This document shows, piece by piece, positions 25,621 to 32,938 of a stretch of DNA of 32,938 nt. Position 1 is the stretch's first letter. Every line of letters starts with the position of its first letter. The DNA comes from an uncultured Flavobacteriales bacterium (GTDB lineage: Bacteria; Bacteroidota; Bacteroidia; Flavobacteriales_E; Vicingaceae): positions 1-32,938 of the forward strand of contig CAJXMH010000030.1 of assembly GCA_913056345.1 (NCBI GenBank), in the 5' to 3' direction. The translations under genes and the position numbers were made by a program. The notes under the pieces were generated by a model. The model made no database searches. It worked only from the letters and a program-made list of their open reading frames with translations, and had not been told where the DNA came from.

Positions 25621-26627
25621 GCCTTCGCTTCCTTTCTAAAAACATGTTCTTCTACCCAAGCTTTACCCCAGTTGTCTTGTTCTTCTTTGCTCCATAATTC
25701 AGGATAAAAAATACGTTTTTGAAAACGGGGTGGTAAGTATTTCTGCCAATTTGTTCCGCCGGTAGCGGCAATGTCTTTAGGGTCTTGTTGTAAGTAGCGA
25801 ACAGCCGACTTATAATGCACCAAGGGCCAGTTAATGTTCACATTCACATCAATGAAGCGTAATTCGTTTATCAATTCTTTGTTTGCCTTGTCGTTAGCCT
25901 CAAGTTTTTGGTAAACTGCCCAAAGGTTTTTGTCCACGTACTCTTCTGCTAGTTCCTTAAATTGTTTGGAGTACTTCTGCTCAAACTGCTTGAGGGTAAG
26001 GGTTTTTTCACCAGTTGCCAATTCGGTAGCGCCCTTCTTCCAATAAATGAATTCATACATCTTTTCAATGTTTTCCTCATTTATATCCAAAGACTTAAAT
26101 GCTTCACGGTCCTCTTTGTCCACCAAGTTTCTAAAATCAGTAGCGCATATTTCGATCATGCGGTATTGACCCGACTGAAAGCCACTGGCTGGGAGTAAGG
26201 ACATTCTGAACTTTAGGAATTGTTCCTTTTCCATTCCTTGAATCATAATATCAAAGGAAGCGGTCAGGGCTTTAAAATAATTGTTGATCCGGCGTACTCT
26301 GGTCTTGAACCAATCTGCTGTAATGGCCTCTTTTTCTCCAATTTGCTTGAATTCATGAAGCGCCAGTTTAAAATAGAGTTCAGTGATCTGGTGGTACATG
26401 ATGAAGATCTCTTCATCAGGGAAAGCGGTTTTAGGGTTTTGAAGACTTAAAAGGGTATCCAAATGAATGTAGTCCCAATAGGTTAAAAAATCAGCATAGA
26501 TCAAACCATCTAAGTAAGCCCCAAGGTCTTGACCCATTGCGGCATACTTTTCTTTAAGCAGCTGAATTTTATCTAATATGTCTTCTCCCAAATCATGAGG
26601 GATCTTATTCGGATTGGCTGTTCCCAT
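25617..26627 (-). CDS. kynA: Tryptophan 2,3-dioxygenase (336 aa)
   Basis: The conserved heme-site elements are present: FIMYHQITELYFK with H79, RMSLLPASGFQSGQYRMIE with R141, the axial histidine H271 in WPLVHYKSAVRYL, and the substrate loop ATGGTNWQKYL. It opens the indole ring of tryptophan with O2 to N-formylkynurenine, the first step of the kynurenine route. Other kynurenine genes are not in the window. The protein is longer than the usual 270-280 aa bacterial enzyme, with an extended middle section (residues 170-250), a feature I associate with Bacteroidota forms. The M23 peptidase gene follows with a four-base overlap, a pairing whose logic is not obvious. Confidence 0.92.
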   Translation of the reverse strand: MGTANPNKIPHDLGEDILDKIQLLKEKYAAMGQDLGAYLDGLIYADFLTYWDYIHLDTLLSLQNPKTAFPDEEIFIMYHQITELYFKLALHEFKQIGEKEAITADWFKTRVRRINNYFKALTASFDIMIQGMEKEQFLKFRMSLLPASGFQSGQYRMIEICATDFRNLVDKEDREAFKSLDINEENIEKMYEFIYWKKGATELATGEKTLTLKQFEQKYSKQFKELAEEYVDKNLWAVYQKLEANDKANKELINELRFIDVNVNINWPLVHYKSAVRYLQQDPKDIAATGGTNWQKYLPPRFQKRIFYPELWSKEEQDNWGKAWVEEHVFRKEAKA

Positions 26628-26657
26628 GTAAGTGTTTTTACAAAGTTACAAGAAAGC

Positions 26658-26683
26658 AAAAAAGAAGGCGGGCTGCCTTCTTT
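26658..26683 (-). terminator. Rho-independent terminator after the DUF3108 gene
   Basis: AAAGAAGGC (26661-26669) and GCCTTCTTT (26675-26683) form a nine-base stem around GGGCT. Read on the minus strand it ends in T6 (26663-26658), so it stops transcripts of the gene at 26724-27542 before kynA, which must have its own promoter. Confidence 0.8.
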
Positions 26684-26723
26684 AGTTTCCAACAATGTGC
26701 TTGTTAGGTAAATTGAATTCTTT

Positions 26724-27542
26724 CTAATCAATTTTAGCCACCGGGTTTGCTAAGTTTTCGTATCCAGTTAATTCCATGCGAATTGAACCCACTAATACTT
26801 TGGCTTTGGCTAGAATCGGAATCTTGTTTTCGTCTTTGGTAATGTAAACAGTCAGGTCATCATCGTCAGCAAATATTCTACCTTCTTGCACCACAGGATG
26901 AAATTTCATGCACTTGAATTTTCCTTCTTTTATTTTCACCGTTTCATCGCCAATGTAGCGAATCCTTAAGGGGAAGAATTCTTCATCTACAAAAGAAGGC
27001 ACCGTAAAAACTTGGTTCTTTTCAGCACTTTGAAAGTCTAGGGTTCGAGCAAAGTAAAAAGCAGAAAGCATATCCTGCACCCCATGAGGCACTTTGTAGG
27101 TCGAATCTTCCTCATTTTTAACGTAGCCTTTGTCTTGGAAGAACTGGTAGTCTTGATTGATAATGTAACCACCTTCATCAACTCTTCTGATGAATAACCA
27201 TGGAAAGAGTCCTTCTTTATCAACGTAAGACTCATAGCGGTCTCTCACCTTAAAAAACCAGTCAAAGCTTTTAACGGTTTTTCCTTCACCAACAATGTGC
27301 AAGAGTTCGCGGTTTTTAATCTTTCGGTCAACTGATTTGACTTCTATTCTTGCCTCTCCAGCATTGATCCAGCCATAAGCTACTTTGTATTTTAATACTT
27401 CGCCAACGCCAAAAGCCTTGTTGTTGATTTTCTGAAATTCAAAAGGTTCTTTTTTACTGCTTGGCTCCTTTTCTTGGGCAGCACTATGTGCGCTAAATCC
27501 CATTAAGAATAGAAAGCTTAGGGAAAGGATTAATTTCTTCAT
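26724..27542 (-). CDS. DUF3108-type periplasmic or secreted protein (272 aa)
   Basis: The ATG at 27542 gives MKKLILSLSFLFLMGFSAHS, a good signal peptide; an earlier in-frame ATG at 27632 would overlap the SpoU gene and bury the signal, so I reject it. The mature protein begins with a Lys/Glu-rich linker and continues GVGEVLKYKVAYGWINAGEA, the start of the DUF3108 fold, followed by VDEEFFPLRIRYIGDETVKI and LTGYENLANP at the end. The family is common in Bacteroidota and Proteobacteria and has no firm function. A 56-base gap follows the SpoU gene on the same strand, so the two may share a transcript. Confidence 0.82.
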   Translation of the reverse strand: MKKLILSLSFLFLMGFSAHSAAQEKEPSSKKEPFEFQKINNKAFGVGEVLKYKVAYGWINAGEARIEVKSVDRKIKNRELLHIVGEGKTVKSFDWFFKVRDRYESYVDKEGLFPWLFIRRVDEGGYIINQDYQFFQDKGYVKNEEDSTYKVPHGVQDMLSAFYFARTLDFQSAEKNQVFTVPSFVDEEFFPLRIRYIGDETVKIKEGKFKCMKFHPVVQEGRIFADDDDLTVYITKDENKIPILAKAKVLVGSIRMELTGYENLANPVAKID

Positions 27543-27598
27543 GACTCTTTTTTGCTTGAATAGATTCAAACAATGTGCCAGAATAGAATTGAGTCCTT

Positions 27599-28135
27599 TT
27601 ACCATCTGTTGATCTTGCTTAAAAGGTCCCACAGAACCACTCCTACGCTTACTGAAATATTAAGAGAGTGCTTCGTTCCAAATTGCGGAATCTCAATTGC
27701 TCCATCGCAGGCATCAACTACTTCTTGCTGAACCCCTTTTACTTCATGCCCAAAAAATAAGGCGAGTCGCTCAGTAGGGTCAACCGAAAATTCATGAAGG
27801 TTTACAGCGCCTTCCGTTTGCTCTATAGACAAGCAGCGGTAGCGCTTCTTTTTTAAGGCTTCAACCGCATCAAGGGTGTTTTCAAAGTATTTCCAGTCTA
27901 CTGATTCTGTGGCACCAAGGGCAGTCTTGTTGATTTCACGATGTGGAGGTTTAGCCGTAATGCCACAAAGGTAGATCGCTTCTATCGCGAAAGCATCAGC
28001 AGTTCTAAAGGCTGCTCCTACATTGTTTAAACTCCTGATGTTATCCAAGACCAGCACTAGCGGATTTTTAGGCATTTCTTTAAAGCTTGAAAGCTCAGGT
28101 CTGTCTAATTCTTCGTTTTTTAGTTTCCGGTCCAC
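27599..28135 (-). CDS. SpoU/TrmH-family RNA 2'-O-methyltransferase (178 aa)
   Basis: The three SpoU motifs are clear: LDNIRSLNNVGAAFRTADAF (motif 1, about residues 30-49), LFFGHEVKGVQQEVVDACD (motif 2) and IPQFGTKHSLNISVSVGVVL (motif 3), which form the knotted SAM-binding site. There is no extra N-terminal substrate-binding domain, so it is a minimal SPOUT enzyme like TrmL or TrmH. It should methylate a ribose 2'-OH in tRNA or rRNA; the exact nucleotide cannot be told. It is divergent from mutS with 96 bases between start codons. Confidence 0.9.
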   Translation of the reverse strand: MDRKLKNEELDRPELSSFKEMPKNPLVLVLDNIRSLNNVGAAFRTADAFAIEAIYLCGITAKPPHREINKTALGATESVDWKYFENTLDAVEALKKKRYRCLSIEQTEGAVNLHEFSVDPTERLALFFGHEVKGVQQEVVDACDGAIEIPQFGTKHSLNISVSVGVVLWDLLSKINRW

Positions 28136-28231
28136 GGCTTTATTTTTTGTGAAAAACTATTGATAAATCAGGCTTTCAAAAGTACTAAGCCCTAGGGCAT
28201 CTTATTACTTTTAGGCTTTAAAATAGCTTAG

Positions 28232-30871
28232 TTGGCAAAGAAGACAAAAGGTAAAAAGCAGTCAGGCAAGGAAACGCCTTTAATGAAACAATACTATCAG
28301 ATCAAAGGGAAGTATCCCGATGCGCTGCTGTTGTTTCGAGTAGGAGATTTCTATGAAACCTTTGGGGAAGATGCAGAACGCGCTGCAGGAGTTTTGGGAA
28401 TTGTGCTTACCAAAAGGCACAATGGTTCTGCCAATGAAATTGCCTTAGCAGGTTTTCCGCACCATTCCCTTGATTCATATCTGCCAAAATTAGTGCGCGC
28501 CGGTCATCGGGTAGCAATTTGCGATCAGTTAGAAGATCCTAAAAAGACCAAAAAAATAGTCAAGCGTGGTATAACTGAATTGGTGACGCCAGGAGTGTCT
28601 TACAATGATGAGGTGCTTCAAAAGGATAGCAATAACTTTTTGGCTGCCGTTCATTTTGGAGCTAAAAATGCGCTTGGTATTTCTTTTTTAGACGTTTCCA
28701 CCGGAGAGTTTTTGACAGCAGAAGGCGATGAGGAATACATCGATAAGCTTTTGCAAAGCTTCAATCCTTCTGAAGTGCTTTTTCAGAAGCAAAAGAAAAA
28801 GGCTTTTGAAGCAGCTTTTGGAACTTCCTTTTTTACTTATATGCTTGAGGATTGGGTTTTTACAACTGAGTTTGGAGAAGAAACCTTACTTAAGCACTTT
28901 AGCACCAATTCCTTAAAAGGTTTTGGGGTGCATGAAATGGAGGAAGGAATTATAGCTGCAGGCGCTGCTTTGCACTATTTAGCAGATACCCGTCATGATC
29001 AACTAAAGCACATTGCAGCATTGAGTCGCATTGAAGAGGAACGTTATGTTTGGCTTGACCGCTTTACCATTCGCAACTTGGAGCTCATGTATTCTCCGCA
29101 TGAAGGGGCAACCACCTTAATTGATGTGCTTGATGAAACCATTTCTCCCATGGGAGGAAGAATGCTTAAACGCTGGATTGCACTTCCCCTGAAAGAACTA
29201 AAGCCCATTCAAGAAAGGCTTTCTGCGGTAGAATATTTGTTGAAAGACCAGTCCATAAGCGAAAAGCTAAAACGTGAAATTGCTCAAATCGGAGATCTTG
29301 AACGCCTAATCTCTAAAGTTTCTACCGCTAGGATCAACCCTAGAGAAATGGTTCAGTTAAGGCAAGCGATCAGTATGATCGAACCAGTCAAAAAAGATTG
29401 TGCTTCAGCAAAAAATGAATCATTAAAACGCATTGCAGAGCAACTGAATCCTTGTATCTCTATTTTGAATAAGTTATCCGAACAGCTGCAAGATGAACCG
29501 CCGGTTTTGGTGCAAAAAGGGAATGTGATCAAAGAAGGAGTAAGTGCAGAATTGGATGAACTCAGAAATTTGCAAAAGTCCGGCAAAGACCGCCTTGCCG
29601 AAATGCAACAGAGGGAAATCGAAAAAACTGGTATTTCTTCTCTAAAAATAGCCTTTAACAATGTTTTTGGCTATTACATTGAAGTGAGGAATACCCATAA
29701 GGATAAAGTGCCTGAGCAGTGGATTAGAAAACAAACGCTTGTAAGCGCTGAACGCTACATTACGGAAGAATTAAAGGAATATGAGTCGAAGATCTTAGGT
29801 GCTGAAGAGAAGATATTAAGCTTAGAGACAGATTTGTTTAACCGCTTGGTGTTGGAAGTAGCTGAATATATTTCACCCATACAACTCAATGCCAATTTAC
29901 TAGCTCGCTTAGATTGTTTAATGGCCTTCGCTACCATTGCTGAGGCAAGAAATTATACCAAGCCTGAACTGAACGAAGGATTGGCAATTGACATAAAATC
30001 AGGTCGACACCCTGTGATTGAACAGAATTTACCTTTGGGTGAGCATTATGTGGCCAACGATATCTATTTGGATAATGAAGCGCAGCAAGTGATGATGATT
30101 ACTGGACCGAATATGTCGGGTAAATCTGCTCTTTTACGGCAAACTGCACTAATCACTTTAATGGCTCAGGTGGGAAGTTTTGTGCCCGCTAAAAGCGCCA
30201 AAATTGGACTAGTAGACAAGATCTTTACCCGAGTTGGGGCTTCCGACAATATTTCATCAGGGGAGTCGACTTTCATGGTGGAGATGAATGAAACCGCAAG
30301 CATCTTGAATAACATCTCAGAACGCAGCCTGATCTTGTTGGATGAAATTGGTCGCGGAACCAGCACCTATGATGGTATTTCTATCGCATGGGCTATTGCA
30401 GAATACTTGCATGAGAACAAAATGGCTAATCCCAAGACGCTTTTTGCAACCCATTACCATGAATTGAATGAAATGGCTAAAAGCTTTAGCCGAGTTAAGA
30501 ACTTCAATGTGTCGGTAAAAGAGGTAAAGAAGAAGATCATCTTCATGCGCAAGTTGGTGCCAGGAGGCAGTAACCATAGCTTTGGTATTCATGTGGCAAA
30601 AATGGCTGGTATGCCGGCTACCTTAATCCGAAGGGCCAATCAGATCTTGGAGGAACTGGAGCAGAAGCATCAAAACAACAGCACTCAAGAAACCTTGACC
30701 GAAGCCCAACGAAAAAGTGATTACCAATTGAGCTTTTTCCAATTAGACGACCCTGTTTTAGAGCAAATTAAAGAAGAACTCACTAAGATAGAGATAGATA
30801 CTTTAACCCCAGTGGAGGCTCTTATGAAGCTGAACGAGATCAAAAAAATGGTGGGAGGGAAACAGCAATAA
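28232..30871 (+). CDS. mutS: DNA mismatch repair ATPase MutS (879 aa)
   Basis: The mismatch-reading motif FYETFGEDA is at residues 40-48 with F40 and E42 (E. coli F36 and E38), which marks it as MutS1 rather than MutS2. The Walker A GPNMSGKS is at residues 625-632, and [14 protein letters not shown] and [16 protein letters not shown] follow. Length is normal. I take the TTG at 28232 as start because it gives [20 protein letters not shown], as usual in Bacteroidota; the first ATG, at 28283, would remove 17 basic residues. It binds mispaired bases and recruits MutL. The end has no hairpin terminator before the tRNA promoter. Confidence 0.96.
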   Translation: MAKKTKGKKQSGKETPLMKQYYQIKGKYPDALLLFRVGDFYETFGEDAERAAGVLGIVLTKRHNGSANEIALAGFPHHSLDSYLPKLVRAGHRVAICDQLEDPKKTKKIVKRGITELVTPGVSYNDEVLQKDSNNFLAAVHFGAKNALGISFLDVSTGEFLTAEGDEEYIDKLLQSFNPSEVLFQKQKKKAFEAAFGTSFFTYMLEDWVFTTEFGEETLLKHFSTNSLKGFGVHEMEEGIIAAGAALHYLADTRHDQLKHIAALSRIEEERYVWLDRFTIRNLELMYSPHEGATTLIDVLDETISPMGGRMLKRWIALPLKELKPIQERLSAVEYLLKDQSISEKLKREIAQIGDLERLISKVSTARINPREMVQLRQAISMIEPVKKDCASAKNESLKRIAEQLNPCISILNKLSEQLQDEPPVLVQKGNVIKEGVSAELDELRNLQKSGKDRLAEMQQREIEKTGISSLKIAFNNVFGYYIEVRNTHKDKVPEQWIRKQTLVSAERYITEELKEYESKILGAEEKILSLETDLFNRLVLEVAEYISPIQLNANLLARLDCLMAFATIAEARNYTKPELNEGLAIDIKSGRHPVIEQNLPLGEHYVANDIYLDNEAQQVMMITGPNMSGKSALLRQTALITLMAQVGSFVPAKSAKIGLVDKIFTRVGASDNISSGESTFMVEMNETASILNNISERSLILLDEIGRGTSTYDGISIAWAIAEYLHENKMANPKTLFATHYHELNEMAKSFSRVKNFNVSVKEVKKKIIFMRKLVPGGSNHSFGIHVAKMAGMPATLIRRANQILEELEQKHQNNSTQETLTEAQRKSDYQLSFFQLDDPVLEQIKEELTKIEIDTLTPVEALMKLNEIKKMVGGKQQ

Positions 30872-30899
30872 AAAAAGGCCACGATTTTTTAATTTGGGC

Positions 30900-30929
30900 T
30901 TTGTTGAAAATAAAAAAATGCTACTTTTG
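30900..30929 (+). promoter_or_regulatory. Strong tRNA promoter (TTTG / TACTTTTG)
   Basis: TTTG (30900-30903) is followed after 18 bases by TACTTTTG (30922-30929), a full match to the Bacteroidota TTG-N17-23-TAnnTTTG promoter. A start near 30936 would give a leader of about 185 bases before tRNA-Gly that includes the tRNA relic. Confidence 0.75.
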
Positions 30930-30970
30930 TAGCCCTCTTAAAGAGGAACGATCTTATCAATATTGAACAA

Positions 30971-31080
30971 GCGAGAGTAGCCTGCCTATCGGCAGACAGG
31001 CTCAGCTGCCTGTCCGGCTTTTAAAAAAGACGGAGTAGAGCAAGATCAGCCTAAGGCTAATCGGGGTAGCGGTTTGTCTC
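30971..31080 (+). pseudogene. Degenerate tRNA-Gly copy interrupted by palindromic sequence
   Basis: Collinear pieces of the downstream tRNA-Gly recur here: GCGAGAGTAGC (30971-30981, exact 5' end, also preceded by AA in both), TCAGCTG (31002-31008), GTAGAGCA (31035-31042), then GCC-AAGG-like bases, TCGGGGTAGCGG (31061-31072, one mismatch to TCGGGGTCGCGG) and GTCTC (31076-31080). Between the first three pieces are 20 and 26 extra bases that are rich in CTGCC/GGCAG and GACAGGC/GCCTGTC palindromes. The anticodon arm is replaced by an AGCC-TAA-GGCT hairpin and no T arm remains, so it cannot be a working tRNA. Alternatively it might be a leader RNA that happens to keep tRNA-like ends. Confidence 0.65.
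30979..31020 (+). repeat. Palindromic insert inside the tRNA relic
   Basis: CTGCC-TATC-GGCAG (30984-30997 region) and GACAGGC-TCAGCT-GCCTGTC (perfect 7-bp stem, about 30995-31014) form two overlapping hairpins. CTGCC/GGCAG stems also occur at 16591-16603 in this window. This looks like a member of a short dispersed palindromic (BIME-like) family. Confidence 0.55.
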
Positions 31081-31121
31081 AAAGAAGAAAAGAAGTTCAT
31101 TACATTTTGAAAGATAAATAA

Positions 31122-31194
<73 letters not shown>

Positions 31195-31196
31195 CA

Positions 31197-31226
31197 AAAT
31201 CCTCCTGACAAGGGAGGATTTTTTTT
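31197..31226 (+). terminator. Terminator-like hairpin between the two tRNA genes
   Basis: AAATCCTCC (31197-31205) pairs perfectly with GGAGGATTT (31213-31221) over loop TGACAAG and runs into a stretch of eight T. A second perfect hairpin, TTGAAT-TATT-ATTCAA (31225-31240), fills the remaining space up to tRNA-Leu. The pair may act as a terminator or as processing signals. Confidence 0.8.
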
Positions 31227-31241
31227 GAATTATTATTCAAT

Positions 31242-31326
31242 GCTCGAGTGGTGGAATTGGTAGACACGCAGGACTTAAAATCCTGTGGCCATTGCGGCCG
31301 TGCGGGTTCAAGTCCCGCCTCGAGTA
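31242..31326 (+). tRNA. tRNA-Leu (anticodon TAA)
   Basis: An 85-base class II tRNA: acceptor GCTCGAG/CTCGAGT (G-T at the end pair), anticodon stem CAGGA/TCCTG with loop CTTAAAA, long variable arm TGGCCATTGCGGCCG-like, T arm GCGGG/CCCGC with loop TTCAAGT, discriminator A. No encoded CCA. Only 47 bases separate it from tRNA-Gly, with no room for a promoter other than inside the tRNA-Gly gene. Confidence 0.95.
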
Positions 31327-31336
31327 CTTTGATTAG

Positions 31337-31369
31337 AAAGGGATTGCTAGAAATGGTAATCCCTTTTTT
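31337..31369 (+). terminator. Rho-independent terminator after tRNA-Leu
   Basis: AAAGGGATT (31337-31345) pairs with AATCCCTTT (31358-31366) over a 12-base loop, running into a T-rich tail to 31369. It ends the tRNA transcript. Confidence 0.85.
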
Positions 31370-31384
31370 AATGTTAAAAAATTG

Positions 31385-31410
31385 GTGGAGTGTCCCTGTG
31401 GAGTGTTCCT
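31385..31410 (+). repeat. Tandem 13-bp direct repeat next to tRNA-Leu
   Basis: GTGGAGTGTCCCT (31385-31397) and GTGGAGTGTTCCT (31398-31410) match at 12 of 13 positions and are adjacent. They lie in the 184-base stretch between the tRNA terminator and the unknown gene at 31554, where I see no coding sequence. Direct repeats of this kind beside a tRNA 3' end resemble arm-type recombinase binding sites, but no integrase gene is visible, so that reading is tentative. Confidence 0.5.
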
Positions 31411-31553
31411 TCTCTTTGGGTAGGTATTGTGGACCTTGACGGTGGCTAAGTAGAAGCTGTATTACCAACCGTGTAATCATAAACCCTAAAAATTGGGGTC
31501 TATGTTGACATGAAAAGTAAAGCACTTATTGCTTATTCGAATTTGGAATTTTT

Positions 31554-32450
31554 TTAAAAAGGAGCTTCATCGCTAAATTTTAGGGTCAAGTATCTTTCCT
31601 TATCATAGATCTCGGTGAATTTAAAAATGGTTTCAAAAGCTTCTCCTTGCAGGTAGATCTCACGATCAATCACCTTTAGGGTGAATGGACTTTCATCATG
31701 CACCTCACAGTTCCATGAGCCGGAGTAAAAGTAATGCGAACTATTTAAGTCTGAAGCTTCCGAAAACCACGTTTCATCCAAAGACACATAACTAGTCAAA
31801 GCCTTTTGAATGCGGGCTAAATAACGCAACTCACTCTGTAGGTATTTTAAAGTAGCAAATAAGTTGAAAAAGGGCTGAAACGCTTTAATGTCCCAATCCA
31901 TCTGCAAACTCCAATAAAAGGACTGGTGCTTTTCTATCCAGTGGTTCAGCCGATCAGGGTTTAGGATGATTTGTGCCTGCTCATTTTTCAAGGCTTGCAC
32001 GGCATCTTCTGCATACTTTACCTTTTGGCGGTATTTATTGTCGGCTTTAAACCCAAGCTTTTCATCTTTGTAAGTATATAGGTCTAATGCATTTGGTCTC
32101 GCTGTCGGAAAAGTGCCTTCAAGGTAGCTAACTTGCTTGGTAGGTAAAGCAGTCCCGTTGATGAAATCATTTACTTGGTTTTGAAACTTGGGTGTTAAAA
32201 ACTTATCGTGAACTGCAACCACCTTTCCTTGAGCATCTCTTTCTACCCAAATGGCCTGGACGTGAGCACTTATAAGGTAGCAGATATAATAATGACCTGA
32301 GCCCTGCGGCAGGTTCCGAATCTTGACTTCAGCCTTGGGATCTCCGTATTGTTGAAGTTGATGCCTAATTACTACGCACTTGCGCAGAAAAGTGTAGTAG
32401 GGGAGGGAGAAATAAGTGATGGCGGGGGTGAAATATAATTTATCAGACAT
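31554..32450 (-). CDS. Hypothetical protein directly downstream of hsdR (298 aa)
   Basis: I do not recognise this family. It has no signal peptide or membrane helix and an ordinary mix of beta-type and charged helical sequence, with many aromatic residues. Notable stretches are GHYYICYLISAHVQAIWVE (residues 52-70), a Pro/Ala-rich GTFPTARPNALDLYTY, a helical centre with WIEKHQSFYWSLQMDWDIKAF, and a beta-rich end (CEVHDESPFTLKVIDREIYL). It starts two bases after the hsdR stop codon, so it is probably translated from the same transcript and may belong to the restriction locus. It could equally be an independent passenger of the island. No nuclease or methyltransferase motif is evident. Confidence 0.75.
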   Translation of the reverse strand: MSDKLYFTPAITYFSLPYYTFLRKCVVIRHQLQQYGDPKAEVKIRNLPQGSGHYYICYLISAHVQAIWVERDAQGKVVAVHDKFLTPKFQNQVNDFINGTALPTKQVSYLEGTFPTARPNALDLYTYKDEKLGFKADNKYRQKVKYAEDAVQALKNEQAQIILNPDRLNHWIEKHQSFYWSLQMDWDIKAFQPFFNLFATLKYLQSELRYLARIQKALTSYVSLDETWFSEASDLNSSHYFYSGSWNCEVHDESPFTLKVIDREIYLQGEAFETIFKFTEIYDKERYLTLKFSDEAPF

Positions 32451-32452
32451 GA

Positions 32453-32938
32453 CTATGCTCTTCTATCATAGACGCTTTGCCCATTGCCGTAATAATTAGA
32501 GAAAATGTGCTGATAAATTTCAGTGCTCAATGTATTCAATTCATTATCTGGATAGCTTTCTTGAGGGAGATGATACAATTGATCAGAAATGAATTGTTTA
32601 ACTTGAGCGGTAATTTGGCGGCTTTCATGCCATCTTTCAACGTTTAATTTTTCAGTCTTTAGTTTTTCCAAGGTTTCTTCTGCAACCTTTTTTACTTGCT
32701 TTTTATCTTTTGCATCTAAAGCTTTGTTTTTTGTCAACAGATCGAAAATAGCCAGGGTCTCTTGATCTTTTAAGTTTTCCTTAACGGCCCGCTTTTCTTC
32801 AAGCGTTAATTCTTTAACAAAATCATTCAATCGTTCAAAAGCCCTAACTGTGTTCTCTAATGACTTTCCATCATTATAAGCCTTAATTATTTCTTTGTAA
32901 CGTTCATAAAACTCTAAACGCAGCGGGTTCTCTCTTAA
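32453..32938 (-). CDS. hsdR: Type I restriction enzyme R subunit, C-terminal end (5' part outside window)
   Basis: The frame is open from the right edge, and 161 residues are visible before the TAG stop. LRENPLRLEFYERYKEIIKA, then AIFDLLTKNKALDAKDKKQV and KLNVERWHESRQITAQVKQF, ending QESYPDNELNTLSTEIYQHI, is the helical C-terminal region of HsdR that contacts the methyltransferase core. The ATG at 32830 is internal, not a start. The R subunit translocates DNA with its helicase motors and cuts it; those parts are beyond the edge, as are hsdM and hsdS. The next gene on the same strand starts two bases later. Confidence 0.85.
   Translation of the reverse strand, partial: LRENPLRLEFYERYKEIIKAYNDGKSLENTVRAFERLNDFVKELTLEEKRAVKENLKDQETLAIFDLLTKNKALDAKDKKQVKKVAEETLEKLKTEKLNVERWHESRQITAQVKQFISDQLYHLPQESYPDNELNTLSTEIYQHIFSNYYGNGQSVYDRRA

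Noticed and set aside
27543-27632. Upstream ATG for the DUF3108 gene
   Set aside because: It would overlap the SpoU gene by 34 bases and place 30 residues before a clear signal peptide.
31248-31439. A 63-codon plus-strand frame beginning MVELVDTQDLKSCG
   Set aside because: It is tRNA-Leu read as protein, a common false gene.

Overview
The window looks like chromosome from a member of the Bacteroidota, probably Flavobacteriales or a close relative. This rests on several things seen together: two proteins ending in a type IX secretion (T9SS) sorting domain, several -7 promoter boxes of the Bacteroidota type TAnnTTTG, a GSCFA-domain protein, a GPHVCY-type M23 peptidase, tRNA genes without an encoded CCA, and moderate GC content. 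Genus and species cannot be read from it.

Layout. 1-4925 (minus) is the 5' 1641 codons of a giant secreted M6-type metalloprotease that carries at least ten tandem CUB modules and runs off the left edge. 5015-8096 (minus) holds an HTH plus S24 (LexA-like) repressor and, upstream of it, an SLC12-type cation-chloride cotransporter. 8149-9846 (minus) is a PIF1-like helicase. 9993-13896 (plus) is a tandem pair of paralogous T9SS-secreted proteins. 13898-15236 (minus) is a small unknown gene plus a sulfotransferase. 15361-19645 (plus) is a Y-family polymerase followed by an error-prone DnaE-type polymerase. 19684-22479 (plus) is a collagen-like lipoprotein, Dps, pirin and an SDR enzyme. 22468-28135 alternates a GSCFA protein, a voltage-gated K+ channel, an M23 peptidase overlapping tryptophan 2,3-dioxygenase, a DUF3108 protein and a SpoU methyltransferase. 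28232-30871 is MutS. 30900-31369 is a tRNA locus with tRNA-Gly, tRNA-Leu and a broken tRNA relic. 31554 to the right edge is an unknown gene directly downstream of the 3' end of a type I restriction subunit, hsdR.

How the parts fit. The clearest regulatory signal is a 21-bp operator-like sequence that occurs twice: over the -7 box of the S24 repressor gene (5845-5865) and over the presumed -7 box of the dinB-dnaE cassette (15332-15352), about 9.5 kb away. The two copies match at 16 of 21 positions and place the -7 box at the same point. With the repressor's visible self-cleavage residues, this suggests a non-canonical SOS switch controlling translesion synthesis. Non-canonical LexA-type regulators are known in Bacteroidota, so the principle is not new; the exact wiring here is inferred.

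The right end looks like a variable island: a tRNA relic interrupted by palindromic sequence, a tandem 13-bp repeat just past tRNA-Leu, then a restriction locus with an unrecognised downstream gene. Most of the remainder is ordinary housekeeping or envelope-related content.
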